Below are positions 24,231-34,905 of a stretch of 37,307 nucleotides of DNA, piece by piece. Source of the stretch: Candidatus Peregrinibacteria bacterium. Lineage in GTDB: Bacteria; Patescibacteriota; Gracilibacteria; UBA1369; LOWO2-01-FULL-3. Positions within the stretch are counted from its first letter, which is position 1. Every line of letters starts with the position of its first letter. Made by a program: the position numbers and the translations under genes. The stretch lies in contig JACRIB010000014.1 in the NCBI GenBank assembly GCA_016235895.1, positions 1-37,307 of the forward strand, read 5' to 3'. Under the pieces are notes generated by a model. That model made no database searches. It saw only the letters and a program-made list of their open reading frames with translations, and had not been told where the DNA came from.

Positions 24231-24260
24231 AGGTTAGCATCAAGAAAAGATCTATGTCAA
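24231..24260 (-). promoter_or_regulatory. Possible promoter of the second SLH gene
   Basis: TTGACA on the minus strand (24255-24260), an 18-base spacer and TAACCT (24231-24236). The -35 box is perfect, the -10 box poor. It would serve the ATG at 24204 with a leader of about 20 bases. It lies in the 81-bp gap after secA. Confidence 0.4.
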
Positions 24261-24285
24261 AGGTTTTCGCTTCGCTCAAGTGCTG

Positions 24286-27078
<2,793 letters not shown>

Positions 27079-27084
27079 GAGTCA

Positions 27085-27113
27085 ATTATCAATTTAAAAT
27101 GTATAATTTGCAA
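27085..27113 (-). promoter_or_regulatory. Leaderless promoter of secA
   Basis: On the minus strand TTGCAA (27108-27113), a 17-base spacer and GATAAT (27085-27090). The secA ATG at 27078 follows after 6 bases. A perfect inverted repeat, gcgaaaa-a-ttttcgc, lies just upstream at 27122-27136. Confidence 0.65.
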
Positions 27114-27121
27114 TTTTCATA

Positions 27122-27136
27122 GCGAAAAATTTTCGC
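27122..27136. promoter_or_regulatory. 15-bp palindrome between divergent secA and the gene at 27243
   Basis: GCGAAAA, a central A, and TTTTCGC. It is upstream of the secA -35 box and about 50 bases before the other promoter. A regulator-binding site is possible; there is no evidence beyond symmetry and position. Confidence 0.35.
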
Positions 27137-27183
27137 AGCGCGGTGATTTTAACATTTATTTGGCTCAAAGGTGATGTTTGTGG

Positions 27184-27211
27184 TTGACAATGTCTGGAAA
27201 GTTGTTAGAAT
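27184..27211 (+). promoter_or_regulatory. Promoter of the hypothetical gene at 27243
   Basis: TTGACA at 27184-27189, a 16-base spacer and TAGAAT at 27206-27211. The ATG lies 31 bases beyond the -10 box. A strong promoter match suggests that the gene is, or was, expressed. Confidence 0.65.
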
Positions 27212-27242
27212 CGCTGCCTGTAGTTTTTAAAACAATAAATTT

Positions 27243-27861
27243 ATGGCAGAATTCGAAGGTTTAGATGGCGAGGAATTTACTACCGATAGGGTATATGTAT
27301 GTCCCGATGATGGTCAGGATTTTGATCCGCAGCGTATTGGTTTTGGTAAGGCTCGGAGACCTTCTAAAGACAAACTTGTTAATGATGATTTACCGGGTGA
27401 TTATTTTGTAGATTTTCATTCTATCGATGACGGCACTGTAGCTGTTAGGGCTGATGTTTGTGACCTTTTCGATGGTCATTTTGCTCATGATCCCTCTGTT
27501 GTTATGCGTGAAAGTGAAGTTCGTGCCAGAGTTTCTGGAGTTTCTGATGATTTACTTGATGCCGATTCTTTTCATGTTGTGGGTGATGGTCATTTTAGGC
27601 AATCACGGCAGTCTACGCATATTCAGGGAACTGTAAAAACTTTTGATGAACTTCTTGAGCGCACTTTGGGTCAATCTATGCGTCGCAGACCGGCTTCTGT
27701 TACTTCTCGAGGGACGTTTGATACGCAGGTTCGCCGCTGAGGCCGCAGGATTGGGTAAGCCGGATTATCAGAGTAGTCCTGTTGCCGATGAAAAGAAGGT
27801 AGAGGAACAGTCTGTTCTTGATAAGGCTTTTGACAGAAGTGCGTTTTGCACTAGTGATTAA
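27243..27861 (+). CDS. Hypothetical acidic protein, probably frameshifted near its 3' end
   Basis: The first frame encodes 165 residues (27243-27740), acidic and rich in Asp/Val (VCPDDGQDFDPQRIGFGKA), with no signal peptide, membrane segment or family I recognise. It ends at a TGA, but the next frame carries on at once with a protein-like sequence: RFAAEAAGLGKPDYQSSPV, then ADEKKVEEQSVLDKAFDRSA, stopping at 27861. A shift by one base near 27725-27738 would join them into about 205 residues. It may be a sequencing error, a decayed gene or true recoding. No slippery heptamer is obvious. Confidence 0.55.
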
Positions 27862-27869
27862 TTCTGTGC

Positions 27870-29306
27870 TTACTCCTTGTACCCTTTCGCGATCACGCCC
27901 AGCGTGCCGAGGATAATTTTGAGGTCGCCGAGGATGGACCAGTTTTCGATGTAGAAGCGGTCGAGTTTGGCTTCGGCGTCGAAGTTTAGGTCGGAGCGGC
28001 CGTTTACTTGGGCGAGGCCGGTTAAGCCGGGTTTGATGTTGAAAACGAAGTGGTGTTGTTTTTGATATTTGGCTACCTCTTCAGGTAAATGCGGTCTCGG
28101 GCCCACGAGACTCATGTTGCCTATGAGAACGTTCCAGAGTTGTGGCAATTCGTCGATGGAATAACGGCGGATGAATTTGCCGATGTGGGTGACGCGCGGG
28201 TCGTTAGCTATTTTCATTAGCGGGCCGTCTTTGCGGAGGTTTTTGTTTTCCAAATTTTTACGGAGGTGATGGGTATTATTAAACATCGAGCGGAATTTGT
28301 AACAGGTGAAAAGTTTTTCCTTTTGGCCCACGCGGCGCGCGGGGGAGCCATCTTCCAGTTTGCTGAAAAAAATTGGGCCTTTGGAATCGAGCTTGATGGC
28401 GATGGCGGTGAGCAAGAAAATTGGCGAAAGAATTATGAGGCCGAGGGTGGCACCGACGATGTCGAGAATTCTTTTACCTACTTTGCCCCAGCCGTCGAGT
28501 GGAGTGGGTTTGAGATTAATAATCGGGATGCTGCCGATGGTTTCTATTTCCACGTTGGTACGGCGCACGTCCAAAAGATCGGGGATAAAACGATAATTTA
28601 TTTGATTCAGTTCACAAAATTCCAGGATGTTTTGATCTTGAGCTTCGTTAGCATCGGACTTTGTTTGAATAATTTCATCGATTTTAATTTTTTTGAGAAT
28701 TGTTTCAAGGTCGGAGAGATTACCAAGATGTTTTATCGGGCCTTCCGGAGTTTTGTCGCCAATCAGTCCGAGAATTTTGTAACTGGCGTTTTTGTCTAAT
28801 TCCAGGCCAATTTCCTGGGTCACGGTGTTGTTGCCAATAAAGACTAAACGGCGCTGACCGATGCCGATGTGGAGGAATCCTTTTTGAATTAAGCGGATGA
28901 TGGCGCGGCCCAGAATTGTAAAAAGCAAGGCGAGAGCCCAGCTGTAAGCCATCGCCAAGCGGGAAAAGGGAAAAATCCTGGCAAAGAAAAAATAAGTGAT
29001 AATTGCCGTAGCCCAGATGATGCAGAGTAAAATGTTTTGTCGCACTTCTTTGGAAAATTTTGCTGTCGTTTTTAGCGAATACATCTCTCCGAAAGCAAAA
29101 ATTACGATGAGGGCAAGCGCCGCTTTTATGCTAAAAATTAAATATTGCGGGAGGGTCGGGAGCACGGAAAAATCGATGGCTTTGGAGATGCCATTGATGG
29201 GTTCGGTAATTAGGCGAAGCTTGTAAGCTACCACGAAAGCGAGGACGGTCATCAGAAAATCGGTGGGAATTTTCAGCAGACCGAAAAATATTTCAAAACG
29301 CTTCAT
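27870..29306 (-). CDS. Polyprenyl-phosphate glycosyl-1-phosphate transferase (WbaP/WcaJ-like)
   Basis: A 478-residue membrane enzyme that starts surface polysaccharide synthesis by placing a sugar phosphate on undecaprenyl phosphate. The N-terminal half has four to five membrane helices. A CoA-binding-like middle domain ([19 protein letters not shown]) follows near 150. The catalytic C-terminal domain contains [45 protein letters not shown] and [16 protein letters not shown] short GC-rich palindrome (28325-28349) encodes SPARRVG just before the KFRSM motif. It is followed upstream by rnpB on the same strand. The sugar is unknown; galU (32560) may supply UDP-glucose to the pathway. Confidence 0.92.
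   Translation of the reverse strand: MKRFEIFFGLLKIPTDFLMTVLAFVVAYKLRLITEPINGISKAIDFSVLPTLPQYLIFSIKAALALIVIFAFGEMYSLKTTAKFSKEVRQNILLCIIWATAIITYFFFARIFPFSRLAMAYSWALALLFTILGRAIIRLIQKGFLHIGIGQRRLVFIGNNTVTQEIGLELDKNASYKILGLIGDKTPEGPIKHLGNLSDLETILKKIKIDEIIQTKSDANEAQDQNILEFCELNQINYRFIPDLLDVRRTNVEIETIGSIPIINLKPTPLDGWGKVGKRILDIVGATLGLIILSPIFLLTAIAIKLDSKGPIFFSKLEDGSPARRVGQKEKLFTCYKFRSMFNNTHHLRKNLENKNLRKDGPLMKIANDPRVTHIGKFIRRYSIDELPQLWNVLIGNMSLVGPRPHLPEEVAKYQKQHHFVFNIKPGLTGLAQVNGRSDLNFDAEAKLDRFYIENWSILGDLKIILGTLGVIAKGYKE
28325..28349 (-). repeat. Short GC-rich palindrome inside the sugar transferase gene
   Basis: The centre reads ccc-a-cgcg-g-cgcg-c-ggg, a near-perfect palindrome in locally AT-rich coding DNA. 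It shares the ggcgcgcgggg pattern with the hairpin of the SLH-RlpA repeat. It may be a short relic insertion, but VG residues at this place are also usual in the family, so this is tentative. Confidence 0.3.
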
Positions 29307-29331
29307 GGGGTGGATTTTTCAATTGGCTCCT

Positions 29332-29771
29332 AAATGAATCTTCATAAGCCGAGTTTTGTAGGTCTGATTGGTTTTTGATGCCAGCCAAATCTTGTGATCA
29401 TCTATCTTTTGGTTGTTTGGAGATCCTTTAGTTTTTTGGCTTTAGGATCACGTTTGCAACTCGTTGCAGTGAGAAAGTTTTATTCATTTGGGAGAACAAA
29501 AACTTTTCCATCTCACCTTGCACCTCGTAGGGTTTACCAACTTCCCGACGAAATGTCGGGGTTTCCCGCTGAACGGGACTTTTCACCTTTCACCCCACCT
29601 TGCGGCGGGACTAGTATTGTCTCTGTGGCACTTTCCCTCAAAGGTTTTTTTCTTGCGAATTATGGCCTTTGCGGCGCGCTGTTAGCGGCTACGATTTCCC
29701 GTGGTGTCCGGACTTTCCTCTCTGATAATGGCTTTTGCAAGCCTAATCAAAGCGATCACTCCAACTCATTT
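29332..29771 (-). ncRNA. rnpB: RNase P RNA (bacterial type A-like)
   Basis: On the minus strand the universal core is seen: GAGGAAAGTCCGGACACC (29720-29703), then GTGCCACAGAGACAAT in the middle, AAGGTGAAA-type sequences, and near the 3' end ACAAAACTCGGCTTAT (29359-29344). The 5' stretch AAATGAGTT and the 3' stretch GATTCATTT pair as helix P1, which sets the ends. It is the catalytic RNA of tRNA 5' maturation, partner of RnpA at 4705-5031. A small open reading frame through this region is a shadow. Confidence 0.95.
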
Positions 29772-29783
29772 AAGAGCGGGGTT

Positions 29784-29811
29784 ATTATAATAGATATGCG
29801 GAAAAATGCAA
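29784..29811 (-). promoter_or_regulatory. Promoter of rnpB
   Basis: TATAAT on the minus strand (29784-29789) with TTGCAT (29806-29811) 16 bases upstream. The RNA 5' end estimated from helix P1 (29771) is 13 bases past the -10 box. The promoter lies just beyond the ftcD stop. Confidence 0.65.
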
Positions 29812-29821
29812 TCCGGCTTGT

Positions 29822-30730
29822 TTATTTCTTTAGCGCTACTTCCAGGATTTGTGCGTCTTTAAAACCTGCGCTCAATTTTAAATATTTTTTGTAATCTTTG
29901 CCACATTCATTGAGGGCTTTTTCGGGAACGAGGCCTATTACTTCGCTTTCCAGGATTTCGACCCCTTCTTTTTTGGCCTCTTTTTTGATCAAATCGTAGA
30001 CCTTTTTGATGCCGGTTTCTTTATAATTTATCAGATTCATGGAAACTTGGACGATGCCACGATTGGCCAGTTCCAATCCCAGAGCCTTGATGGAGGGTAG
30101 GCCACCATTACTGAAGCGGATTTTGCGGGCGATTTCACGGGCCAGAAAAATGTCATTGCTGGCGAGATTTACGTTGTAGGCAATGAGAATTTCGCGCACG
30201 CCGATGGCTATGGCGCCGGCGGACCCGAGTTTTTCAGGACCATAATCCGGCTTTCTTTCGGGGTTCGTGCCTATTTCATCTTTTAATTTTTCATAACCCA
30301 AATTGCGGACCTCGCTGAGGTTTTCGCGTTCCGGTTTGCTCGCGGCTTTTTCATACAGATAAACGGGAATTTTTAGATCTTTGGCGATTTTGGCGCTGAG
30401 TTTTTTGGCTAATTCCAGACAATCTTTGATGTTAGCATTTTTTAGAGGGACGAGAGGCAGAACATCGGTAGCGCCGATGCGTGGATGTACACCTGTGTGC
30501 TCATTGACATTTATCAATTTGGCTGCGGTTTTTACAGCTTCGAAGGCAGCCTTAAAGACAGCTTTTGGCTCACCGGCAAAGGTGATCACGGTGCGGTTGT
30601 GATTGTGATCGCTGGTGACATGGAGAATGTGGATTCCTTTGATTTTGCTGATTGCATCACGGATTTTTTGAATTTTCTTGGGGTCGCGTCCTTCGCTGAA
30701 ATTCGGAATACATTCTATTAACTTTGCCAT
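29822..30730 (-). CDS. ftcD: Glutamate formimidoyltransferase (FTCD N-terminal type)
   Basis: A 302-residue stand-alone formiminotransferase. Motifs: LIECIPNFSEGRDPKKIQKI at the N-terminus, HNRTVITFAG, NEHTGVHPRIGATDVLPLVP near 75-93, VYLYEKAASKPERENLSEVR near 121-140, GAIAIGVREILIAYNVNLAS, and QVSMNLINYKETG. The family moves a formimino or formyl group between glutamate and tetrahydrofolate. With no cyclodeaminase domain here, a role in 5-formyl-THF recycling or one-carbon supply (for instance to purines) is plausible but inferred. A TATAAA box 8 bases before the ATG suggests a leaderless message. Confidence 0.93.
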   Translation of the reverse strand: MAKLIECIPNFSEGRDPKKIQKIRDAISKIKGIHILHVTSDHNHNRTVITFAGEPKAVFKAAFEAVKTAAKLINVNEHTGVHPRIGATDVLPLVPLKNANIKDCLELAKKLSAKIAKDLKIPVYLYEKAASKPERENLSEVRNLGYEKLKDEIGTNPERKPDYGPEKLGSAGAIAIGVREILIAYNVNLASNDIFLAREIARKIRFSNGGLPSIKALGLELANRGIVQVSMNLINYKETGIKKVYDLIKKEAKKEGVEILESEVIGLVPEKALNECGKDYKKYLKLSAGFKDAQILEVALKK

Positions 30731-30738
30731 AGGCCTAC

Positions 30739-30766
30739 TTTATAGGCTAAATTTGAAAAGTTGCAA
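30739..30766 (-). promoter_or_regulatory. Near-leaderless promoter of ftcD
   Basis: On the minus strand TTGCAA (30761-30766), a 16-base spacer and TATAAA (30739-30744). The ATG at 30730 begins 8 bases later, so the leader is 0-2 bases. Confidence 0.65.
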
Positions 30767-30826
30767 GGGAATGATGGAATGGGAGTTTTCGTTAATTTTG
30801 GTTGCGGATTTCGGAAATTGTTGTAG

Positions 30827-30891
30827 AAAAGTGTGCGCGCGCAGACTTTTTTGGTCATCTTGTGGCTCAAATAAGCCATTTTGTATTTCGC
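30827..30891. repeat. Intergenic palindromic repeat, copy E1
   Basis: Two hairpins in a row: aaagt-g-tgcgcgcgca-g-acttt (30828-30849, one mismatched pair) and ggct-caaata-agcc (30864-30877). The same two-hairpin layout recurs at 31349-31405, and the aagccattttg...ttcgcc end also recurs at 17647-17667. It lies between divergent ftcD and the asparaginase-like gene. Confidence 0.7.
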
Positions 30892-30906
30892 CTGTGGTTT
30901 GAGTTT

Positions 30907-30934
30907 TTGTTTGTAAGTTGGTGGTTATTATAAT
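30907..30934 (+). promoter_or_regulatory. Promoter of the asparaginase-like gene
   Basis: TTGTTT at 30907-30912, a 16-base spacer and a perfect TATAAT at 30929-30934, 11 bases before the ATG at 30946. The leader would be about 5 bases and there is no Shine-Dalgarno sequence. Confidence 0.6.
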
Positions 30935-30945
30935 AGATTTGTATT

Positions 30946-31350
30946 ATGTCCGATAAGAATTCTACAATTCATTTCGTAATAACAGGAGGGACGATAGATT
31001 CTTTTTATGATGGCAGTAAAGATACCGCTGTAACTAACGAACATTCCATTGAGACCAGCAAACATAAAAAAATTCTCGTGACGCATGGGACGTATACGAT
31101 GTCTGATACCGCCAGATTTTTGAAAGCAAATTTGAAAAGAAAGGATCAGGTGATTATTTTGACCGGATCAATGATTCCGATTAACGGCTTTTCGCCTTCT
31201 GATGGACCTTTTAGTCTGGGCTATGCAATCGCTCAATTGGAACATTTGAAGCCGGGAATTTATGTCTGCGTGAATGGACGAGTTTTTTCGCCGGAAGAAG
31301 TGGTTAAAGTTATAGGTGAGGGCAGATTTTCTTCAATTTTTGAAAGATAA
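30946..31350 (+). CDS. Asparaginase-like domain protein with apparent internal deletion
   Basis: A 134-residue protein. It opens HFVITGGTIDSFYDG (the first catalytic Thr loop) and contains KILVTHGTYTMSDTARFL (second Thr region), VIILTGSMIP, and YVCVNGRVFSPEEV. The order is that of the N-terminal domain of type I/II asparaginases and of short stand-alone relatives of about 160-180 residues. Only about 25 residues separate GGTIDS from the THGT loop, where relatives have roughly 70, so about 45 internal residues seem to be missing with frame kept. The TDG-type Asp is replaced (HGTYT). Activity is doubtful. It is bracketed by the repeats E1 and E2. Confidence 0.72.
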   Translation: MSDKNSTIHFVITGGTIDSFYDGSKDTAVTNEHSIETSKHKKILVTHGTYTMSDTARFLKANLKRKDQVIILTGSMIPINGFSPSDGPFSLGYAIAQLEHLKPGIYVCVNGRVFSPEEVVKVIGEGRFSSIFER

Positions 31351-31405
31351 AGTCTGCCCGGGCAGACTTTTAGCGCCAATAAATGGTTCAAGTAAGCCAT
31401 CTTGT
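31349..31405. repeat. Intergenic palindromic repeat, copy E2, likely bidirectional terminator
   Basis: A perfect 22-bp palindrome at 31349-31370 (aaagtctgccc and its complement), overlapping the asparaginase stop codon. It is followed by tggttcaagtaagccatcttgt (split as tggttcaag and taagccatcttgt) at 31384-31405, which matches copy E1. The GC stem with A-run before and T-run after can serve as an intrinsic terminator for both converging genes. Confidence 0.75.
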
Positions 31406-31409
31406 GTTT

Positions 31410-31784
31410 TTAGGCTGCCTGGTAAAAAATCGGGCTGCCTCCCTGGGCGCAGTTTGAAGTGTTTTGTTGGATGATGGTGGCGACTTCGGTGTTGTCGGCG
31501 TATTTTTTCAGAATAACCATCATCGCGTCGTTATTGTCAGCCGGCAGCTTGTATTTGGCATAAATATCATCGAGTTTTTTCTGATTGTCAGTGCTATTTT
31601 CAGCCAGTTTTGGGTCTTTGATCACCATGCAGGTGAATTCGATATTGGCATTGATAAAAGCCGAATATTCCTCCGCGTCGGAGGTGATCACTTTCGTGCG
31701 CGGACTGCAACTTTTGAGGCCAAAAATTATGAGAGCGATAATGACGACGGTGACTAAAATTCCAATGACGACTTTTTTATCCAT
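31410..31784 (-). CDS. Small membrane-anchored protein
   Basis: A 124-residue protein if the ATG at 31784 is used; an upstream TTG (31802) would add six residues. I prefer the ATG because a -10-like TACACT (31791-31796) ends 6 bases before it, and because it gives a clean signal anchor, KKVVIGILVTVVIIALIIFG. The exported part is helical with two cysteines (FTCMVIKD and SNCAQGG). It resembles small Patescibacteria anchored proteins with no assigned role. Not recognised. Confidence 0.6.
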   Translation of the reverse strand: MDKKVVIGILVTVVIIALIIFGLKSCSPRTKVITSDAEEYSAFINANIEFTCMVIKDPKLAENSTDNQKKLDDIYAKYKLPADNNDAMMVILKKYADNTEVATIIQQNTSNCAQGGSPIFYQAA

Positions 31785-31816
31785 GGCTCGAGTGTATCGC
31801 AAATAAAGAAAAAGTT

Positions 31817-32422
31817 TTAGTCTTTCTTCTTGTTCTTCAATTTTTCAAATTCTCGCTGGAAGAAGCGGACGGCGTTCAGACATTCTTTGGCTTTTTGATT
31901 GTCCGGCTCGATTTGGAGAGTTTTTTTGAACAATAGAGCGGCGCGATCGAAATCTTTGTCGTTCAAATGGCAAACGCCGAGGTCGTTCAAAATCAAAGGA
32001 TCGTTTGGGGCTAAATAAAGCGCTCTTTCAAGTAAAATGATACCGCGTTTTTGCTGACCGGAATGGTACATGCTCCAGCCAAGACAACGGAGAATTTCCG
32101 GATGATTTGGATAAGCTTTGTCGGCGTGTTCCAAAAGTGTGACGGATTCTTTCCAATTTCCGGTGCAGGAATACACGAAGCCGAGAAGGTAATTGGCATT
32201 GGCGCTGTTCTTGTTTAATTTTATTGCTTGTCGGAGAGCTTTTTCCGCTCTGTCGTATTTACGCAGACTCAAATAATTATCGCCGATTTCTTCGTAGGCC
32301 TCCACACAACCGAGGTCGCCGGAAAGGATTCTTTCACAAAGATGAATGGCTTCCAGGTGTTTGCCTTCATTTTTTTTCTTGTCCGCCTCCTCAATTAATG
32401 GATGTACTTTGTGTTCCGACAT
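31817..32422 (-). CDS. TPR-repeat protein
   Basis: A 201-residue soluble protein made of about five tetratricopeptide repeats. Typical units: HLEAIHLCERILSGDLGCVE, KYDRAEKALRQAIKLNKNSA, WKESVTLLEHADKAYPNHPE, KRGIILLERALYLAPNDPLI and FDRAALLFKKTLQIEPDNQK. TPR arrays mediate protein-protein contacts; the partner is unknown. It is preceded by one of the best promoters in the window. Confidence 0.88.
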   Translation of the reverse strand: MSEHKVHPLIEEADKKKNEGKHLEAIHLCERILSGDLGCVEAYEEIGDNYLSLRKYDRAEKALRQAIKLNKNSANANYLLGFVYSCTGNWKESVTLLEHADKAYPNHPEILRCLGWSMYHSGQQKRGIILLERALYLAPNDPLILNDLGVCHLNDKDFDRAALLFKKTLQIEPDNQKAKECLNAVRFFQREFEKLKNKKKD

Positions 32423-32469
32423 AAGATTTTTTTTATTTTTGTTTTGGCCCTAACTTTTCTTATCTGAGC

Positions 32470-32498
32470 ATTATAGCAAAAAAAACCTTTCGAAACAA
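32470..32498 (-). promoter_or_regulatory. Promoter of the TPR gene
   Basis: On the minus strand TTGTTT (32493-32498), a 17-base spacer and TATAAT (32470-32475) with extended -10 TGC. The ATG is at 32422, leaving a leader of about 40 bases with no structure that I can identify. Confidence 0.7.
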
Positions 32499-32559
32499 GT
32501 CAGCAAAAGTGGTTTTCTTTGCAAGTTTGTTGACAGAAATTGAATTCGTGAGAGGTTTC

Positions 32560-33513
32560 TTATTTTTTTATACTTTTCAAAAACCTCAAATATTCGCCGC
32601 TTAATTCTTTATGCTTTAGGGCGAAGTGCGTGACGGCTTTGAGGTAGCCGAGTTTGTCGCCGGTGTCGAAGCGGGCGCCGCTGATTTCGTAGCCGTAAAT
32701 GGGGGAGTGTTTGATGAATTTGCGCATGCCGTCGATGAGCCTAATTTCTTTATTTTGTAAGCTCGGCTGCGTTCGGACTGGCAGAGCCAGATCCTCACTT
32801 TGCCTGCGCCCTCGGCCTGTGGCCTCGGTTTGTAAGCTCACTGTTTTTTCCAGGTCTTTCAATAGCTCCGGCGTGACGATGTATTTGCCGATAATGGCGA
32901 GGTTGGAGGGGGCCTTTGAGGGCTTTGGTTTTTCAACCAGGCTTTTGATTTTGTGGAGTTGATGAATGTGGTTTTTGGCTTTTTCTTGTTCACATTCTAC
33001 AATGCCATATTTTTCCGAATCCTTTTTGCCGATTTTGTGGAGGCCGATGATGGGTGAGCCGAGTTTTTCATATTCTTTTATTAACTGGGCGATGGCGGGA
33101 GTTTTGCTGTCATAAATATCGTCACCGAAGAGGACGGCAAAGGGTTCGTTCTTCACAAATTCTTTGGCGCAGAGGATGGCGTGGCCGTCGCCAAGCGGTT
33201 TAGGCTGTCTGACGTAGCTGAATTTGGCCATCTTTTCAATTTTTTCTAGTTCGCGGATAGCTTTTTGTTTGCCGTTTTTTTCGAGGTGCGAAATTAATTT
33301 TGGCGAAATATCAAAATAATCTTCGATGGATTGTTTGCCTTCGGCGGTGATAATGATGATCTCTGTAATTCCGCTTGCTACAGCCTCTTCAACGAGGTAT
33401 TGAATGCAGGGTTTGTCAACGATCGGCAGCATTTCCTTGGGCTGGGATTTTGTGGCGGGAAGAAAACGAGTGCCGAGTCCGGCGGCGGGAATAATAGCTT
33501 TGCGGATTTTCAT
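32560..33513 (-). CDS. galU: UTP--glucose-1-phosphate uridylyltransferase with a 25-codon repeat insertion
   Basis: A 317-residue enzyme making UDP-glucose from UTP and glucose 1-phosphate, for surface glycans. Motifs: IIPAAGLGTRFLPATKSQPK at 7-26 (nucleotide binding), EMLPIVDKPCIQYLVEEAV, VLFGDDIYD near 127, IVECE near 171, VEKPKP near 193 and ISGARFDTGDKLGY near 277. Residues 226-250 are an insertion: SLQ begins it and is repeated just after it, from a DNA duplication. Without it the protein is 292 residues, the usual size. The ATG overlaps the ATPase stop (ATGA, 33510-33513). Confidence 0.95.
   Translation of the reverse strand: MKIRKAIIPAAGLGTRFLPATKSQPKEMLPIVDKPCIQYLVEEAVASGITEIIIITAEGKQSIEDYFDISPKLISHLEKNGKQKAIRELEKIEKMAKFSYVRQPKPLGDGHAILCAKEFVKNEPFAVLFGDDIYDSKTPAIAQLIKEYEKLGSPIIGLHKIGKKDSEKYGIVECEQEKAKNHIHQLHKIKSLVEKPKPSKAPSNLAIIGKYIVTPELLKDLEKTVSLQTEATGRGRRQSEDLALPVRTQPSLQNKEIRLIDGMRKFIKHSPIYGYEISGARFDTGDKLGYLKAVTHFALKHKELSGEYLRFLKSIKK
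32754..32839 (-). repeat. In-frame palindromic repeat, copy C (galU)
   Basis: A 75-bp insertion, 25 codons, bracketed by an exact 11-bp direct repeat tttgtaagctc at 32754-32764 and 32829-32839. Its centre (32778-32797) is nearly identical to copy A in purL, including the perfect hairpin CTGGC-AGA-GCCAG. It is the clearest case: removing one repeat plus the insert restores a normal GalU. Confidence 0.9.
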
Positions 33514-34868
33514 GAAAATAGATTTAATTGTTTTAAATGTTGTTCTTTTAGGCTGTTCTTAAGGTCATTTTGAGCTTTAAGAAGCCATTTTAAAGGTATA
33601 TAGTCTTGGGTCAGACCAAAGTATGGTGTTTGTCCAATTTTTTCTTTTTCTTCGATTATATTATTTTCTTTTAACGGCTTAAAGTAATAACCGGAAACAT
33701 TGGTGCGCGCCAGATTGAATAATGCAGCTATTTCTTTTTGGCTGATGTATTTGTCTGCGGTTGCCAGATGTTTTAATATTTTTTTTTGTTCATCTGTTAA
33801 TTTCATTGCATTTTCTATTCTTTCCCAACGTTCTTTGCCAAGAAGCAGCATTGCTTCGTTTGCTGTTAGGGTTTTACTAAGTTTATCGGCATTTTGGCCC
33901 AGAATATCTCTTATGCTGGACATGATTGAGCGAATATCTCCATTGTACAGATCATATAGACGGAAAATCACATCATCTTCTATTGGTTTTATGTATTGTT
34001 GTATGTCCTCGGATTGCAATATTTCCATTCTTTCTTCAAGAGCCTTTGTTATTTCTGTTTTGCTAAGAGGATTTACTTTTAAAGGTGTTTGGTGGAAAAT
34101 TCCTCTAACTCTTTGCTGTGAAGCAATTACATCGCTGAATAAATTATTAGGTCCTAGAAAAATGTAATATACGTCTTTGATTTGCAAAATGTCTCTTATT
34201 TCGTTGAAAAAGCTTATTGCATTTTTTTTACCTTCTTTGCTTGTTAAAACGACATCAAAATTATTTACGTGGACAATTAGACCTGAATATGGTCTTCCTT
34301 TGATTTTATTTTTTTTGATGAACTCTATTAGTTCAATGAAATAACCTTCGAGAGTGGTTGTTGATAGTTGAATTGGCTGAATCATGTTTTTACTGCCTCC
34401 AAAATCTGCGCCGAAGCCAAAGGCTGAGGCGCCAATTGAAATGTCGATAGTTTGACTAATATCAACTAGTTGGTTGAGTTTACCAAGAAGATCATTTTTG
34501 AGTAATTCTGGTTGTAATAATTTTATTTCTCTTAATATTGATCCGATTATTTCAATAAGAAAACTTCTTTTATTAAGCAGTTCTCCCGAAGCTTCAATTT
34601 CTCTTCTAAAGGAAAATAACAGTTTTGTTTTTTCGTATTTCCAGATGAATTTATGAAAATTTATCAGGCTTGTTTTTCCAACTCCAACCGCCCCACATAT
34701 TGTTAAACAAAGTCCGTTGCTTGATTCAAAAAGGTTATTGAGGAAATTTTTTTCCTGATCCCTTCCTACAAAGGCTTTTTCTATTGGTAAGTCTCCGCCT
34801 TCTATGAGGGCCGAAGTGTCAAAAGGGTCTTTTTTTAATCCAAATTGTTGCCAATTGATTGGTTGCAT
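33510..34868 (-). CDS. AAA-type ATPase with C-terminal winged helix
   Basis: Start uncertain; I favour the ATG at 34868 (or 34880), giving about 452 residues, because homologous ATPases begin WQQFGLKKDPFD and a promoter (34906-34934) lies just upstream. The open frame reaches 34934. Walker A is CGAVGVGKTSLINFH. The predicted Walker B is LIVHVNNFDVVL, where Asn precedes the acidic position. YYIFLGPNNLF resembles a sensor strand. The C-terminal 80 residues form a winged helix (ISQKEIAALFNLARTNVSGY), typical of DNA- or RNA-binding STAND/Orc-like ATPases. Function unknown; it is cotranscribed with galU. Confidence 0.72.
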   Translation of the reverse strand: MQPINWQQFGLKKDPFDTSALIEGGDLPIEKAFVGRDQEKNFLNNLFESSNGLCLTICGAVGVGKTSLINFHKFIWKYEKTKLLFSFRREIEASGELLNKRSFLIEIIGSILREIKLLQPELLKNDLLGKLNQLVDISQTIDISIGASAFGFGADFGGSKNMIQPIQLSTTTLEGYFIELIEFIKKNKIKGRPYSGLIVHVNNFDVVLTSKEGKKNAISFFNEIRDILQIKDVYYIFLGPNNLFSDVIASQQRVRGIFHQTPLKVNPLSKTEITKALEERMEILQSEDIQQYIKPIEDDVIFRLYDLYNGDIRSIMSSIRDILGQNADKLSKTLTANEAMLLLGKERWERIENAMKLTDEQKKILKHLATADKYISQKEIAALFNLARTNVSGYYFKPLKENNIIEEKEKIGQTPYFGLTQDYIPLKWLLKAQNDLKNSLKEQHLKQLNLFS

Positions 34869-34905
34869 ATTTCTATACATATAGGGCTTTTGCAATTCTG
34901 CTATA

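Noticed and set aside
27643..27861. Separate 72-residue gene
   Set aside because: Its first half only shadows the upstream gene; the protein-like part starts where the first frame stops, which fits a frameshift better.
29394..29894. A 166-residue open frame on the plus strand
   Set aside because: It lies across rnpB, whose conserved core explains the sequence far better.
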